Source: Novosphingobium endophyticum (GTDB lineage: Bacteria > Pseudomonadota > Alphaproteobacteria > Sphingomonadales > Sphingomonadaceae). Taken from it: DNA of 47,139 bases. A program made the position numbers and the translations under genes. Positions 39,743-47,139 of the stretch are shown here, one piece after another (within the stretch, counting starts at the first letter, position 1; the number at the start of each line of letters is the position of its first letter). The stretch lies in assembly GCF_014640675.1 (NCBI RefSeq), contig NZ_BMHK01000028.1:1-47139 (forward strand), in the 5' to 3' direction. Below the pieces are notes generated by a model, which saw only the letters and a list, made by a program, of their open reading frames with translations, made no database searches and was not told the origin of the DNA.

Positions 39743-40720
39743 ATGGATATCCTGTTCGCTGACTGGCTGGGCACTCCAGCCTGGTTCTGGCTGAGCTTTC
39801 TCGGCGTGGTCTTTCTTCTCACCGCCTTCGATCTCGGCTTCCTGCACAAGGAAGACAAGGAGATGGGCATTGCCGAATCCATCCGCCTTTCGATCTTCTA
39901 CATCGCCGTAGCCATGCTCTTCGGCGTATGGGTCTGGGTCCAGAAGGGTGCCGAGTCCGGAATGGAGTATTTCACCGGATACTTCATCGAAAAGGCGCTC
40001 TCGATCGACAACGTCTTCGTCATTTCGTTGATCTTCGGCTTCTTCTGCATCGCGCCCAAGTACCAGTACCGGGCGCTGCTGTGGGGCATTCTGGCGGTCA
40101 TCGTACTGCGCGGCTTGATGATCGCGGGCGGCGCGGCGCTCCTCGCGTCTGCATACTGGATCATGTACGTCTTCGCGGCGTTCCTGATTTTCACCGGCTT
40201 CAAGATGTTCTTTACGGGCGAGGACGCGCCTGACATCGGCAGAAACCGGGCTGTCCGCTGGATTTCGCGGCACATGCGGGTAACGCAGGAACACCACGGG
40301 TCGCACTTTTTCGTGAAAGTGCCCGACGCCACCGGCAGGATGGTGCACGCGGCTACGCCGCTGTTTCTTGCGCTCGTCGTGATCAATTTCGCCGATCTCG
40401 TGTTCGCGGTGGATTCGGTGCCGGCGATCTTCGCGATCACGAGAGACACTTTCATCGTCTATACCTCGAACATCATGGCGATCCTGGGCCTCCGCGCCCT
40501 TTATTTCGCCTTGGCGGCGATGGTGCACCGGTTCCACTACCTCAAGTACGGGCTGGCTGCGGTGCTGGTGTTCATCGGCGCCAAGATCTTCGTGGCTGAC
40601 TTCGTCCTGGGCGGGGCCAAGTTTCCGCCCCTTGTGAGCCTTGGCGTCACCCTGGCCCTGATCGCGGGCGGCGTGATCTGGTCGCTCTGGGCCACGCGCC
40701 GGGAGGAACGAGCCACGTAG
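39743..40720 (+). CDS. TerC/Alx-family integral membrane protein
   Basis: 325 residues, about nine hydrophobic helices, TerC family (tellurite-resistance associated; several members export manganese or help load metals into exported proteins). Family features: the acidic FDLGFLHKEDKEMG after the first helix, YFIEKALSIDNVFVISLIFG (a membrane Glu and Asp likely to bind metal), and NFADLVFAVDSVPAIFAI in the second half. The frame is open from 39683; the ATG at 39743 has AGG at good spacing and starts just before the first helix. I looked for a yybP-ykoY manganese riboswitch in front and did not find its consensus. Confidence 0.9.
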   Translation: MDILFADWLGTPAWFWLSFLGVVFLLTAFDLGFLHKEDKEMGIAESIRLSIFYIAVAMLFGVWVWVQKGAESGMEYFTGYFIEKALSIDNVFVISLIFGFFCIAPKYQYRALLWGILAVIVLRGLMIAGGAALLASAYWIMYVFAAFLIFTGFKMFFTGEDAPDIGRNRAVRWISRHMRVTQEHHGSHFFVKVPDATGRMVHAATPLFLALVVINFADLVFAVDSVPAIFAITRDTFIVYTSNIMAILGLRALYFALAAMVHRFHYLKYGLAAVLVFIGAKIFVADFVLGGAKFPPLVSLGVTLALIAGGVIWSLWATRREERAT

Positions 40721-40774
40721 CGCGGGAAATCGATGTGTACAGGTGGCCATCGGCACGGCTAGGGCTCGTCGCCG

Positions 40775-41680
40775 ATGGCCACCAGTCTCGAAACCGGAAG
40801 CCCCGCGCCGGGCTGGAGCGCGCGACATCTGGCGGCGCTCCTGCTTGCCAACTTCGCGCTTGCGCTCGGCCCCTTCCTGGTGCGCCTCGCGGATACGGGA
40901 TCGGTTGCGGCGGGCTTCTGGCGGTTGATGATCGCGATGCCCTTCGTCTTTCTGCTTTCGCTGGGCGAACCGGCGCAGCAGCGGCGGGTCGGGGGCGCGG
41001 CGCTGCTCATCGTGCTGGGCGCTGGCGTCGCCTTCGCGCTGGACCTTGCCGCATGGCACATCGGCATCGAGACGACCAAGCTCGCCAATGCATCGCTGTT
41101 CGGCAACGGCGGCAGCGTGATCCTGATGGCCTGGGGCCTCATCGCCGCGCGGCGCCAGCCGCGATTGCTCGAGCTGACGGCGATCGCAGCGGCCCTTTCC
41201 GGCGCAGCGCTGCTGATGGGCGGCTCGCTCGAAATCAGCCGTGCAAACCTGATCGGCGACCTTTACTGCCTGCTCGCGGGCTTTCTCTACGCCGTCTACA
41301 TCCTGATGATCGGCGCGGTGCGTTACCGGCTGGGCCAGTATTCGCTTCTCTTCAACTCCATGTTCGCGAGCGTGCCGCTGATGTTTCTCATCGCCTGGGC
41401 ACGCGGCGAGGCGATCTGGCCGGGTGACTGGACGCCGCTCCTCGCGCTGGCTTTCACCAGTCAGCTCGTCGGGCAGGGTTTCCTGGTCTATTCGCTCAGA
41501 AACTTCCCGCCACTGATCATCGGTCTGGCACTGCTGACCCAGCCCGCAATCTCGGCGACGATAGGCTGGCTGGCCTTCGGCGAAGTGCTTACGAGAGGCG
41601 ATGTGACCGGTATGATCCTGCTCGCCGGCGCACTGGCGATGGCGAAGGCAGGGGATCGGCCACTGAAGGTGAGAAGCTGA
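40775..41680 (+). CDS. EamA/DMT-family transporter
   Basis: 301 residues with ten predicted membrane helices in two EamA repeats ([15 protein letters not shown] in the first, [18 protein letters not shown] in the second). The family exports amino acids or other small metabolites; the substrate is unknown. It ends 4 bp before the pseudouridine synthase, so the two are probably one transcript. Confidence 0.9.
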   Translation: MATSLETGSPAPGWSARHLAALLLANFALALGPFLVRLADTGSVAAGFWRLMIAMPFVFLLSLGEPAQQRRVGGAALLIVLGAGVAFALDLAAWHIGIETTKLANASLFGNGGSVILMAWGLIAARRQPRLLELTAIAAALSGAALLMGGSLEISRANLIGDLYCLLAGFLYAVYILMIGAVRYRLGQYSLLFNSMFASVPLMFLIAWARGEAIWPGDWTPLLALAFTSQLVGQGFLVYSLRNFPPLIIGLALLTQPAISATIGWLAFGEVLTRGDVTGMILLAGALAMAKAGDRPLKVRS

Positions 41681-41684
41681 AGCG

Positions 41685-42248
41685 ATGGCGCGCCTGATCC
41701 TGTTCAACAAGCCTTATGACGTGCTCTCGCAGTTCACCGACACCCGTTCGCCGACCCCGCGAGCCACGCTGTCGGACTACATCGACCTGCCCGGCGTCTA
41801 TCCCGCCGGCCGGCTCGACCGCGACAGCGAAGGCCTGCTCCTGCTCACCGACGATGGTCGGCTTCAGGCACGGATCGCCGATCCCAGGTTCAAGCTGCCC
41901 AAGACATACCTCGTGCAGATGGAAGGCGAACCGGATGGCGATGCCCTTGGCCGCCTGCGCAAGGGCGTGGAACTGAACGACGGCCTGACGCGGCCCGCAC
42001 GGGCCGAGCGCATCGCCGATCCGCAACTCTGGCCGCGCGACCCGCCGGTGCGTTTCCGCAAAACGGTGCCCGATTGCTGGATCAGCCTGACGATCAACGA
42101 AGGCCGCAACCGACAGGTCCGCCGAATGACCGCCGCCATAGGGCATCCGACCCTGCGCCTCGTGCGCTGGAGCGTGGGCGACTGGACGCTCGATGGCCTG
42201 GCGCCCGGCCAATGGCGCGAAACGCGGATCTCGCCGCACCGGCCTTAG
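41685..42248 (+). CDS. RsuA/RluE-type rRNA pseudouridine synthase
   Basis: Converts a uridine to pseudouridine in ribosomal RNA. 187 residues, lacking the N-terminal S4 domain, which with the sequence points to the RluE branch (23S rRNA). The catalytic aspartate is D45 in [16 protein letters not shown]. Further family motifs are KPYDVLSQF near the start and the [11 protein letters not shown] segment. Its TAG stop straddles the left edge of a MITE-like element. Confidence 0.88.
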   Translation: MARLILFNKPYDVLSQFTDTRSPTPRATLSDYIDLPGVYPAGRLDRDSEGLLLLTDDGRLQARIADPRFKLPKTYLVQMEGEPDGDALGRLRKGVELNDGLTRPARAERIADPQLWPRDPPVRFRKTVPDCWISLTINEGRNRQVRRMTAAIGHPTLRLVRWSVGDWTLDGLAPGQWRETRISPHRP

Positions 42249-42514
42249 AGCGGCGTGCGGTATATCTGAGTCACCGTGATTGCCTCAGGAAGCCTCTCGG
42301 CAAGGAGCGTTGTGCAAGTCGGGCTGGTTGCCCGGATAAGCAACGTGACGCTGTCCGAGGGGCTTCCTGAGGCAACCCCGAAGGGGCGGGCCTCTTTTGG
42401 CCGATCGCAGCGTCACTCGTCAGTCACTATGCAAAGGCATGGCTCTTTCCTCGCTCCTCGCGCTCGGCCAAAATCGGCTCCGTCACGGTGGCTCAGATAT
42501 ACCGCACGCCGCTC
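42248..42514. mobile_element. MITE-like foldback element, 267 bp, TA target duplication
   Basis: Terminal inverted repeats of 32 bp (42248-42279 and 42483-42514) differ at one base and begin GAGCGGCGTGCGG. TA flanks both sides (42246-42247 and 42515-42516), as expected for an element of the IS630/Tc1 type. Inside are nested inverted repeats: 42281-42300 with 42355-42374 (20 bp, one mismatch) and TTTTGGCCGA (42395-42404) with TCGGCCAAAA (42464-42473). No transposase is encoded, so it would need one supplied elsewhere. It lies exactly at the junction of two convergent genes. Confidence 0.85.
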
Positions 42515-43530
42515 TAGGCGGCTACCGTGGCTTCCGGAACCGAGGGCTCATCGCCCGTCGGCGGCTCCGTCCTGTCGGCCTTCCTCACCGCGGATTCCCG
42601 CTCGGGCGCGTCGAACACCGGGACCGGAGGCGACAGCACCTTCTCGCCGTCGCGCTCGCCAAGCGTCGCCACGAGCACCCCGGCACGCGACTTTTTGGCC
42701 TCATACATGATAGCGTCGGCGGCCCTCAGTTCAGTGTCGATCTCCCTGGAACCGTCCGGCAGAAGCAGCACGCCGAGGCTGCAGGTAAGCCGGCGAGCGG
42801 CCTCCGGTGCGCCTGCATTGATCGTGCGATGCAATCTCCTCGCCACGACCTGCCCGGCCTCGGCATCCCTCAGCTTCATGAAAATGACGAATTCATCGCC
42901 GCCCATGCGGGCGAAGACGTCGCCCTTGCGGATGGTCTTCCGGACGATTTCGGCAAATGTCGTCAGGCTTCGGTCTCCCTGACCGTGTCCTTCCTCGTCG
43001 TTGACCTTCTTGAGCCCATCCAGATCGGCATAGATCAGGGCCGACCATCCGCCCTGGCATCGGCCGCTTTCGACAAGCTCGAAGAAGGCCTGCCGGTTCA
43101 ATGCTCCCGTAAGGGCATCGGTCCGGGCGAAGCGCCATTCGCGTTCGCAGGATTTGCGCGCCATGCCGATGAAAACCACGACAATCGTGATGCCAAGAAC
43201 GCGTACCGCCAGGTTCGCGACCGCGACTTCCGATCCGTTCGGATAGAAAGGCAAGGTGCCCGTCAGCAGCTTGACGAGCAGCACCGTCAGACCGATGGCA
43301 ATTGCCGTGCGCGCGCTCAACGACCAGGCGGCCAGCGCGATTACCGCAAGGTAAACCGGCCCGAACCAGATCTCTCCGGGCAAGAGATATTCGACGAACG
43401 CTACCGCGCAGAGCAGCGCTATAACGATCGTCCAGGCCAGTCGCGGCGGTATCCGGAACAGAAAGGAATGCTCCAGCAAGAGGCCGGTATGCTGCGCTTC
43501 CCTGCGCTCGATCTGACCTCTCGATGGCAT
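42514..43530 (-). CDS. Membrane-anchored GGDEF diguanylate cyclase
   Basis: 338 residues. Three or four hydrophobic segments lie between about 32 and 123, then the GGDEF domain (about 130-290). Unlike the GGDEF protein at 12186, the site is intact: D169 in YADLDGL, N177-D178, and R-M-G-G-D-E-F at 208-214. The inhibitory I-site R201-K-G-D204 is present, so feedback control by c-di-GMP is expected. A Pro/Glu-rich tail of about 45 residues follows. The stop codon TAG lies on the right edge of the MITE-like element. Confidence 0.92.
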   Translation of the reverse strand: MPSRGQIERREAQHTGLLLEHSFLFRIPPRLAWTIVIALLCAVAFVEYLLPGEIWFGPVYLAVIALAAWSLSARTAIAIGLTVLLVKLLTGTLPFYPNGSEVAVANLAVRVLGITIVVVFIGMARKSCEREWRFARTDALTGALNRQAFFELVESGRCQGGWSALIYADLDGLKKVNDEEGHGQGDRSLTTFAEIVRKTIRKGDVFARMGGDEFVIFMKLRDAEAGQVVARRLHRTINAGAPEAARRLTCSLGVLLLPDGSREIDTELRAADAIMYEAKKSRAGVLVATLGERDGEKVLSPPVPVFDAPERESAVRKADRTEPPTGDEPSVPEATVAA

Positions 43531-43578
43531 GGCGCATGCTTAGGCGCACCGCCCATAATTTCAAGTTAAAGGCCGCGC

Positions 43579-43965
43579 TCAGCCCATCTGCAGGCCGCAG
43601 TAGGCGCCCAGCTTGTTGCCGTCCGGATCGCGAAGATAGGCCCCGAACGCGCCTCGCGCCTGCGGTTTGGCTTCCGGCTCGCCCTCGCTGGTGCCGCCAT
43701 TGGTCAGGCCTGCCGCGTGCCAGGCCCTCACCGCGTCCTCGCTTTCGGCCTCGAAGATGATGGTGCCGCCGTTGGCGGATGTGCAGGGCTCACCATTACG
43801 CGCCGGGCCGAGCAGGAACTTCACACCGCCCAGGTCCCACATCACTATCGGATACTGCTCCGGCGTCGCACACGGCGCCAGACCCAGCGCGCCGAACGTC
43901 GCGTCGTAGAAAGCACGGGATTTCGCAAGGTCGTTCGATCCCAGGCGCAGACTCTTGAGCAGCAT
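43579..43965 (-). CDS. VOC-superfamily (glyoxalase-like) protein
   Basis: 128 residues forming one glyoxalase/bleomycin-resistance/dioxygenase unit: LRLGSNDLAKSRAFYDATFG at the start and AYLRDPDGNKLGAYC at the end, the strand carrying the metal-ligand position in active members. GGGAGAG precedes the ATG at 43965; the frame is open ten codons further. Such single-unit proteins act as dimers. The substrate is unknown. Confidence 0.87.
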   Translation of the reverse strand: MLLKSLRLGSNDLAKSRAFYDATFGALGLAPCATPEQYPIVMWDLGGVKFLLGPARNGEPCTSANGGTIIFEAESEDAVRAWHAAGLTNGGTSEGEPEAKPQARGAFGAYLRDPDGNKLGAYCGLQMG

Positions 43966-44159
43966 TGACTTCTCTCCCTCTCGTTTACGGCGCAAGAGTG
44001 TCGACGGGCATGTGGCGGGTCAATCGCGCCCGCTTGCGCCCCGGCGATATCGCGCGCGGGAGGCCGGGGAGACCCCAGTCAAACCGCCAACTTATCCACG
44101 CGTTCCGGTGAGTGATAAATCCGGCACGGGTGGACGCTGCCACGCGGCTTTGGCATTCG

Positions 44160-44840
44160 ATGAAGACCATGTGGCACATCTTCCAGTTCCCGCTCTGTCC
44201 GTTCAGCCGCAAGGTCCGGCTCCTCATGGCGGAGAAGGGAATCGCCTACGAACTGCAGTCGGCGCGCCCGTGGGAGAACGAGGACCGCCTCTTCGCCATG
44301 AACCCGGCCGGTCGCACGCCGGTGATCAGCGAGACCGAGCGCAACATCGTGCTCTCCGACAGCCGGGCGATCTGCGAATATTTCGAGGAAACGGTCGAGC
44401 GCAATCCGCTGATCAGCGGCACTGCGCAGCAGCGCGCCGAAATCCGCCGCCTGATCGCGATGTTCGACGAGAATTTCTTCGGCGACGTCTCCGGCCCGCT
44501 CCTGCACGAGCGGATGAAGAAGCGCCTGATCCTGCGCCAGTCCCCCGACGCGAAGATGCTGCGCGAGGCGATGAAGCTGGCGCACGACTATCTCGACTAC
44601 ATCGACTACCTGATCGACAACCGCCCGTGGCTCGCCGGATCGACCATGACGCTGGCCGACCTCACCGCCGCCGCGCAGCTTTCAGTGGCGGACTACCTGG
44701 GCGGCATCGACTGGTCGAGCCACGAACAGGCCCGCGCCTGGTACCTGGTGATGAAATCGCGCCCCAGCTTCCGCCCGCTGCTCAGCGAGCGCATGGAAGT
44801 GATCCAGCCGCCGAGCCATTATGCCGAGGTGGATGCATAG
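44160..44840 (+). CDS. Glutathione S-transferase family protein
   Basis: 226 residues: thioredoxin-like N-terminal domain (FQFPLCPFSRKVRLLMAEKG, then NPAGRTPVI and the glutathione-contacting SDSRAICEYF), then the all-helical C-terminal domain with the capping motif WLAGSTMTLADLTAAA. The CPFS motif at the start of the first helix suggests an omega/beta-like or DsbA-like thiol chemistry (weak inference). The frame is open from a GTG at 44112; the ATG at 44160 or 44169 agrees with the domain start. Confidence 0.9.
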   Translation: MKTMWHIFQFPLCPFSRKVRLLMAEKGIAYELQSARPWENEDRLFAMNPAGRTPVISETERNIVLSDSRAICEYFEETVERNPLISGTAQQRAEIRRLIAMFDENFFGDVSGPLLHERMKKRLILRQSPDAKMLREAMKLAHDYLDYIDYLIDNRPWLAGSTMTLADLTAAAQLSVADYLGGIDWSSHEQARAWYLVMKSRPSFRPLLSERMEVIQPPSHYAEVDA

Positions 44841-44852
44841 GGTATCCGCAAG

Positions 44853-45815
44853 TTACGTCGCTTTCTTCGTCCCGAACCGCCCGTGCTTGCGGAACTGCAC
44901 CATCCAGCGGTCGAGGAACAGCGCCAGTGGACGCGGCTCCACGCCTAATTCGGCAAGGCCGGGCAGGTCTCCGCTGGCCACGCTTCCGGCCGTGAGCAGC
45001 CGGAACTGGTCGCTGGTGATCGGCGCGCCGGGCAGCCATCCGGTAGCGCCCGCGATCAGGCCGCCGACCGCATCCGGCAGCGCGATCAAACGGCGCGAGC
45101 GACCCGCGGCGTCGGCAATGCGACGGTTGAGTTCCAGCATCGTCAGCACTTCGGGGCCGGCGATCTCATAGGTCTTGCCGCCGTGGGCCACGGGATCGGC
45201 AAGGGCGTTGCCGATCGCCTCGGCCGCGTCGTCGACGAAGAGCGGTTGCAGCCTGGCCTCGGGGCCGAACACGGGCAGCACGGGGAACATGCTGATCAAC
45301 CGGCCGAACATCATCACGAAGTTGTCGTCCGGGCCGAACATCAGCGAAGGCCGCAGGATCGTCGAGGTGGGAAAGGCCTCACGCACGGCAGCTTCGCCAT
45401 CGGCCTTGGTGCGCGCGTAGTCGACTTCCGATTCGGCATCTCCGCCGATCGCCGAGATGTGGACGAAGGCCCCGGCACCGGCCGCGCGGGCGGCGGCGGC
45501 AATCCTGCCGGCACCCTTGCCCTGCAACGCATCGAGATTGCCGGCGAAGGCGCCCACGAGGTTCACCACCGCGTCCGACCCGGCCAGCACCGCCGCCAGC
45601 GATTCGGGCTTCGTCACGTCGACCCGCGCGAACTGCACCTGCCCCAGATTGCCCAGCGGCTTGACCGAGAAGGCCTTCTGCGGATTGCGGCTGGCAACGC
45701 GCAGCCGCGCGCCGCGCGCCAGCAGTTCCTGCGCAAGGTGGCGGCCGACAAAGCCGCTGCCGCCCAGGACGGTGACGATCTTGCCGGCGAGAGAATTGTC
45801 AGGGCGTTGGCTCAT
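44853..45815 (-). CDS. NDUFA9-like NAD(P)-binding Rossmann protein
   Basis: 320 residues of the atypical short-chain dehydrogenase group that includes the complex I accessory subunit NDUFA9. The nucleotide loop is VTVLGGSGFVGRHLAQEL near residue 13-30. FVHISAIGGDAESEVDYARTK holds the Tyr-x-x-x-Lys pair. Then come ILRPSLMFGPDD and the DDAAEAIGNAL segment. In alphaproteobacteria such proteins are associated with respiratory complex I or ubiquinone synthesis; which applies here is not decidable. The start at 45815 was chosen because the Rossmann fold begins shortly after it; the frame is open to 45977. Confidence 0.88.
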   Translation of the reverse strand: MSQRPDNSLAGKIVTVLGGSGFVGRHLAQELLARGARLRVASRNPQKAFSVKPLGNLGQVQFARVDVTKPESLAAVLAGSDAVVNLVGAFAGNLDALQGKGAGRIAAAARAAGAGAFVHISAIGGDAESEVDYARTKADGEAAVREAFPTSTILRPSLMFGPDDNFVMMFGRLISMFPVLPVFGPEARLQPLFVDDAAEAIGNALADPVAHGGKTYEIAGPEVLTMLELNRRIADAAGRSRRLIALPDAVGGLIAGATGWLPGAPITSDQFRLLTAGSVASGDLPGLAELGVEPRPLALFLDRWMVQFRKHGRFGTKKAT

Positions 45816-45981
45816 GGGTCGGGCTTTCGGTCCTTCGAATGCGACGCTCTTCGCGCCGCTGCGCATGATTTTTCGCCCTTGGCACAAGCCCATCGCCGGG
45901 GCAACCGACCAAACACGCCCGCCCCGCCCGGCACCACCGCACACCCGAACCAAACAATTCGCACCTGCTTGCACCAAAGCG

Positions 45982-46010
45982 TTGACAAGCCCCCGGCCAG
46001 ACCTTAGTGG
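45982..46010 (+). promoter_or_regulatory. Probable promoter of tRNA-Leu
   Basis: TTGACA (45982-45987), 17-bp spacer, TAGTGG (46005-46010) as a weak -10. It ends 43 bp before the tRNA. A perfect -35 in front of a tRNA gene is expected. Confidence 0.55.
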
Positions 46011-46053
46011 CGCCCACCTACCCTACGGGATGCCAGCAAGGCACCCCGACCGT

Positions 46054-46140
46054 GCCCAGATGGCGGAATTGGTAGACGCACCGTCTTCAGGTGGCGGCGC
46101 TCGAAAGGGCGTGGAGGTTCGAGTCCTCTTCTGGGCACCA
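46054..46140 (+). tRNA. tRNA-Leu (anticodon CAG)
   Basis: 87 nt with encoded CCA. Acceptor stem GCCCAGA with TCTGGGC, discriminator A, then CCA at 46138-46140. D-arm GCGGAATTGGTAGACGC is of the leucine type. Anticodon stem CCGTC/GGCGG with loop TTCAGGT gives CAG. A long variable arm (GGCGCTCGAAAGGGCGT region) confirms a class II tRNA. The T-arm is GGAGGTTCGAGTCCTC. A P4-type integrase lies just downstream, pointing toward it. Confidence 0.97.
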
Positions 46141-46173
46141 GCTACCTGCTCGCAGGTATCCCCAAATGTTCGA

Positions 46174-46199
46174 AAAGCCCGGATTTCTCCGGGCTTTTT
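46174..46199 (+). terminator. tRNA-Leu terminator
   Basis: AAGCCCGGA (46175-46183) pairs with TCCGGGCTT (46188-46196) around TTTC, followed by TTTTT. A classical factor-independent terminator. Confidence 0.92.
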
Positions 46200-46230
46200 G
46201 CTATCTGGCGTTCGCAGGTGTTCGTCCGTA

Positions 46231-46264
46231 AAGGCCCCCAACCGCGATCACGTGGGGGCCTTTT
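46231..46264. terminator. Second, probably bidirectional terminator
   Basis: AAGGCCCCC (46231-46239) pairs with GGGGGCCTT (46254-46262), followed by TTTT on the plus strand and TTT on the minus strand. It lies between the tRNA terminator and the 3' end of the integrase gene and could serve both directions. Confidence 0.8.
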
Positions 46265-46288
46265 GGGGGCCTCGAAAAGGGCATGCGA

Positions 46289-47074
46289 TCAGCCCCCTCC
46301 GGCCTTGAGTTCGTCGAGCCAGTCGCTCCACCACTGCATCATCTCGACCCGCTCATCCCAATAGGCGGTGCGGTTGTAGATGGCGCTGGTTGCGTTACCC
46401 ACCTGCCGGGACATTGCACGTTCAATGGCGTCGGGGTTCCATTTTCCGCTCTCGTTGAGCAGCGAACTCGCGGTGGAGCGAAAGCCGTGGGCGGACTGCT
46501 TGCCGGCGTAGCCCAGCCGCCTCAATGCGCCATTAACGGTGTTTTCGGAAATCGGCTTGCTCCCCGTGTGGAAGGCGGGGAACACGTAAGGGCCGTTTCG
46601 CAGTTCCGCCATTTCACGGATGATCGCCAATGCCTGCCGGGAAAGTGGTACGTCGTGCGGCCGACGCTTCTTCATGTCCGCAATCGGAGGAGACCAGCGG
46701 GCACCGTCGAGATCCAAGTTTTCCCATTTCATCTTCCGGATTTCACCGGGGCGCTGGAACAGGTGCGGGGTAATCCGCAGAGCGGCAAGCGTTGACGGGT
46801 AGCCTGTGCAGTTGTCGATCGCTTGAAGCAGCTTGCGCAGTTCATCGACATTGATGATGGCAGCCATGTGGTTGACCTCGGGCGCCAGCAGGGCGCGCTG
46901 CAACGCAACGGTTGGGTTGTTTGTGGCCCGGCCCGTCGCGATCGCGTAGTTGAAAACCTGACCGGCGACCGACCTGAGGCGCTTCGTGGTTTCCCTCGTT
47001 GGCAAGGACAAGCCGCGCCCCCTGCAGGGCAGCCAATTGCGCGGGCAGCGGATGTCCATCCGAGCTTGATCCAC
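46289..47074 (-). CDS. P4-type tyrosine integrase, 5' part disturbed and cut by window end
   Basis: Site-specific recombinase of the phage P4/IntS group. From about VAGQVFNYAIATGRATNNPT onward it reads as a normal catalytic region: RPGEIRKMKWENLDL (first Arg), KKRRPHDVPLSRQA (Lys), SAHGFRSTASSLLNESG (His-x-x-Arg), and the Tyr in SAIYNR. The second histidine of the usual LAH is replaced (MSRQ). Upstream of ETTKRLRS the family sequence is not continuous in one frame: a plausible AQLAALQGARLVLANEG piece is in another frame, so frameshifts are likely. The N-terminal DUF4102 domain is not visible. Its position beside tRNA-Leu marks the edge of an integrated element. Confidence 0.75.
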   Translation of the reverse strand: MDQARMDIRCPRNWLPCRGRGLSLPTRETTKRLRSVAGQVFNYAIATGRATNNPTVALQRALLAPEVNHMAAIINVDELRKLLQAIDNCTGYPSTLAALRITPHLFQRPGEIRKMKWENLDLDGARWSPPIADMKKRRPHDVPLSRQALAIIREMAELRNGPYVFPAFHTGSKPISENTVNGALRRLGYAGKQSAHGFRSTASSLLNESGKWNPDAIERAMSRQVGNATSAIYNRTAYWDERVEMMQWWSDWLDELKAGGG

Positions 47075-47139
47075 CGCTGGCGGCGGGAGCGCACGCAGCG
47101 GGTTTGTTCGTCGGACAGCCAGGCGAGTTTTATGCCGGT

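Noticed and set aside
39521..41710. Long open frame (729 codons) on the minus strand
   Set aside because: Antisense to the TerC and EamA genes; composition is charged and repetitive with no family pattern.
1..47139. CRISPR array or toxin-antitoxin, restriction or other defence cluster
   Set aside because: No regularly spaced direct repeats and no recognisable defence or toxin-antitoxin genes; the only mobile signals are the foldback element and the integrase.

Overview
The window is GC-rich chromosomal DNA from what is most likely an alphaproteobacterium of the order Sphingomonadales (Novosphingobium or Sphingomonas type). This is inferred from the gene families and their order: a cobA-DUF2849-cysI-DUF934-cysH sulfur operon, a PutA without the N-terminal DNA-binding domain beside an Lrp-type regulator, palindromic intergenic repeats, and a TTAA-N7-TTAG box resembling a CtrA site. 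No rRNA or other direct taxonomic marker is present.

Layout. 1-2.9 kb (minus strand): an isovaleryl-CoA-dehydrogenase-like gene cut by the window edge, a GntR/FCD regulator and a GntP-type permease. 3.0-8.4 kb: a DUF3391/HD-GYP-like protein with a broken HD dyad, then an SLC13 permease and a GNAT-nitrilase fusion in one operon, then queF. 8.5-12.1 kb (plus): a proline-rich membrane protein, metC and an MscS channel. 12.2-14 kb (minus): a PAS/GGDEF protein with a degenerate active site and a PilZ-helix-turn-helix fusion. 14.2-18.5 kb (plus): siroheme synthesis and assimilatory sulfate/sulfite reduction, with two kinds of palindromic repeat in the operon spacers. 18.5-25.8 kb: a DHFR-like reductase, putA with its divergent regulator, a MATE exporter and a DUF938 methyltransferase.

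25.8-31.9 kb (minus) is a compact chemotaxis operon transcribed STAS-cheA-cheR-cheB-cheD-cheY-cheW-small ORF. A second CheB-like gene lacking the catalytic histidine faces it at 32.3 kb. No chemoreceptor or flagellar gene is in view. 33.4-38.2 kb (plus) holds uppP, ppk2, rpmG, lolA, a strong small-RNA candidate, xth and ribA. 38.2-46 kb is mixed housekeeping and transport (beta-helix protein, DUF465, TerC, EamA exporter, pseudouridine synthase, an active-looking GGDEF cyclase, VOC, GST, NDUFA9-like). Inside it, a 267-bp foldback (MITE-like) element sits exactly at the point where two convergent genes end.

The window ends with tRNA-Leu(CAG), two terminators and a P4-type tyrosine integrase on the minus strand. 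This is the usual boundary of an element integrated at a tRNA 3' end; the element itself would lie beyond the window.

The most unusual themes are: four c-di-GMP-related proteins, two of them degenerate and one a PilZ-HTH fusion; a second CheB with a damaged catalytic triad; a repeat-derived leader ORF linking cysI to DUF934; and the small-RNA candidate between lolA and xth. All functions are read from sequence motifs alone; no database search was run.
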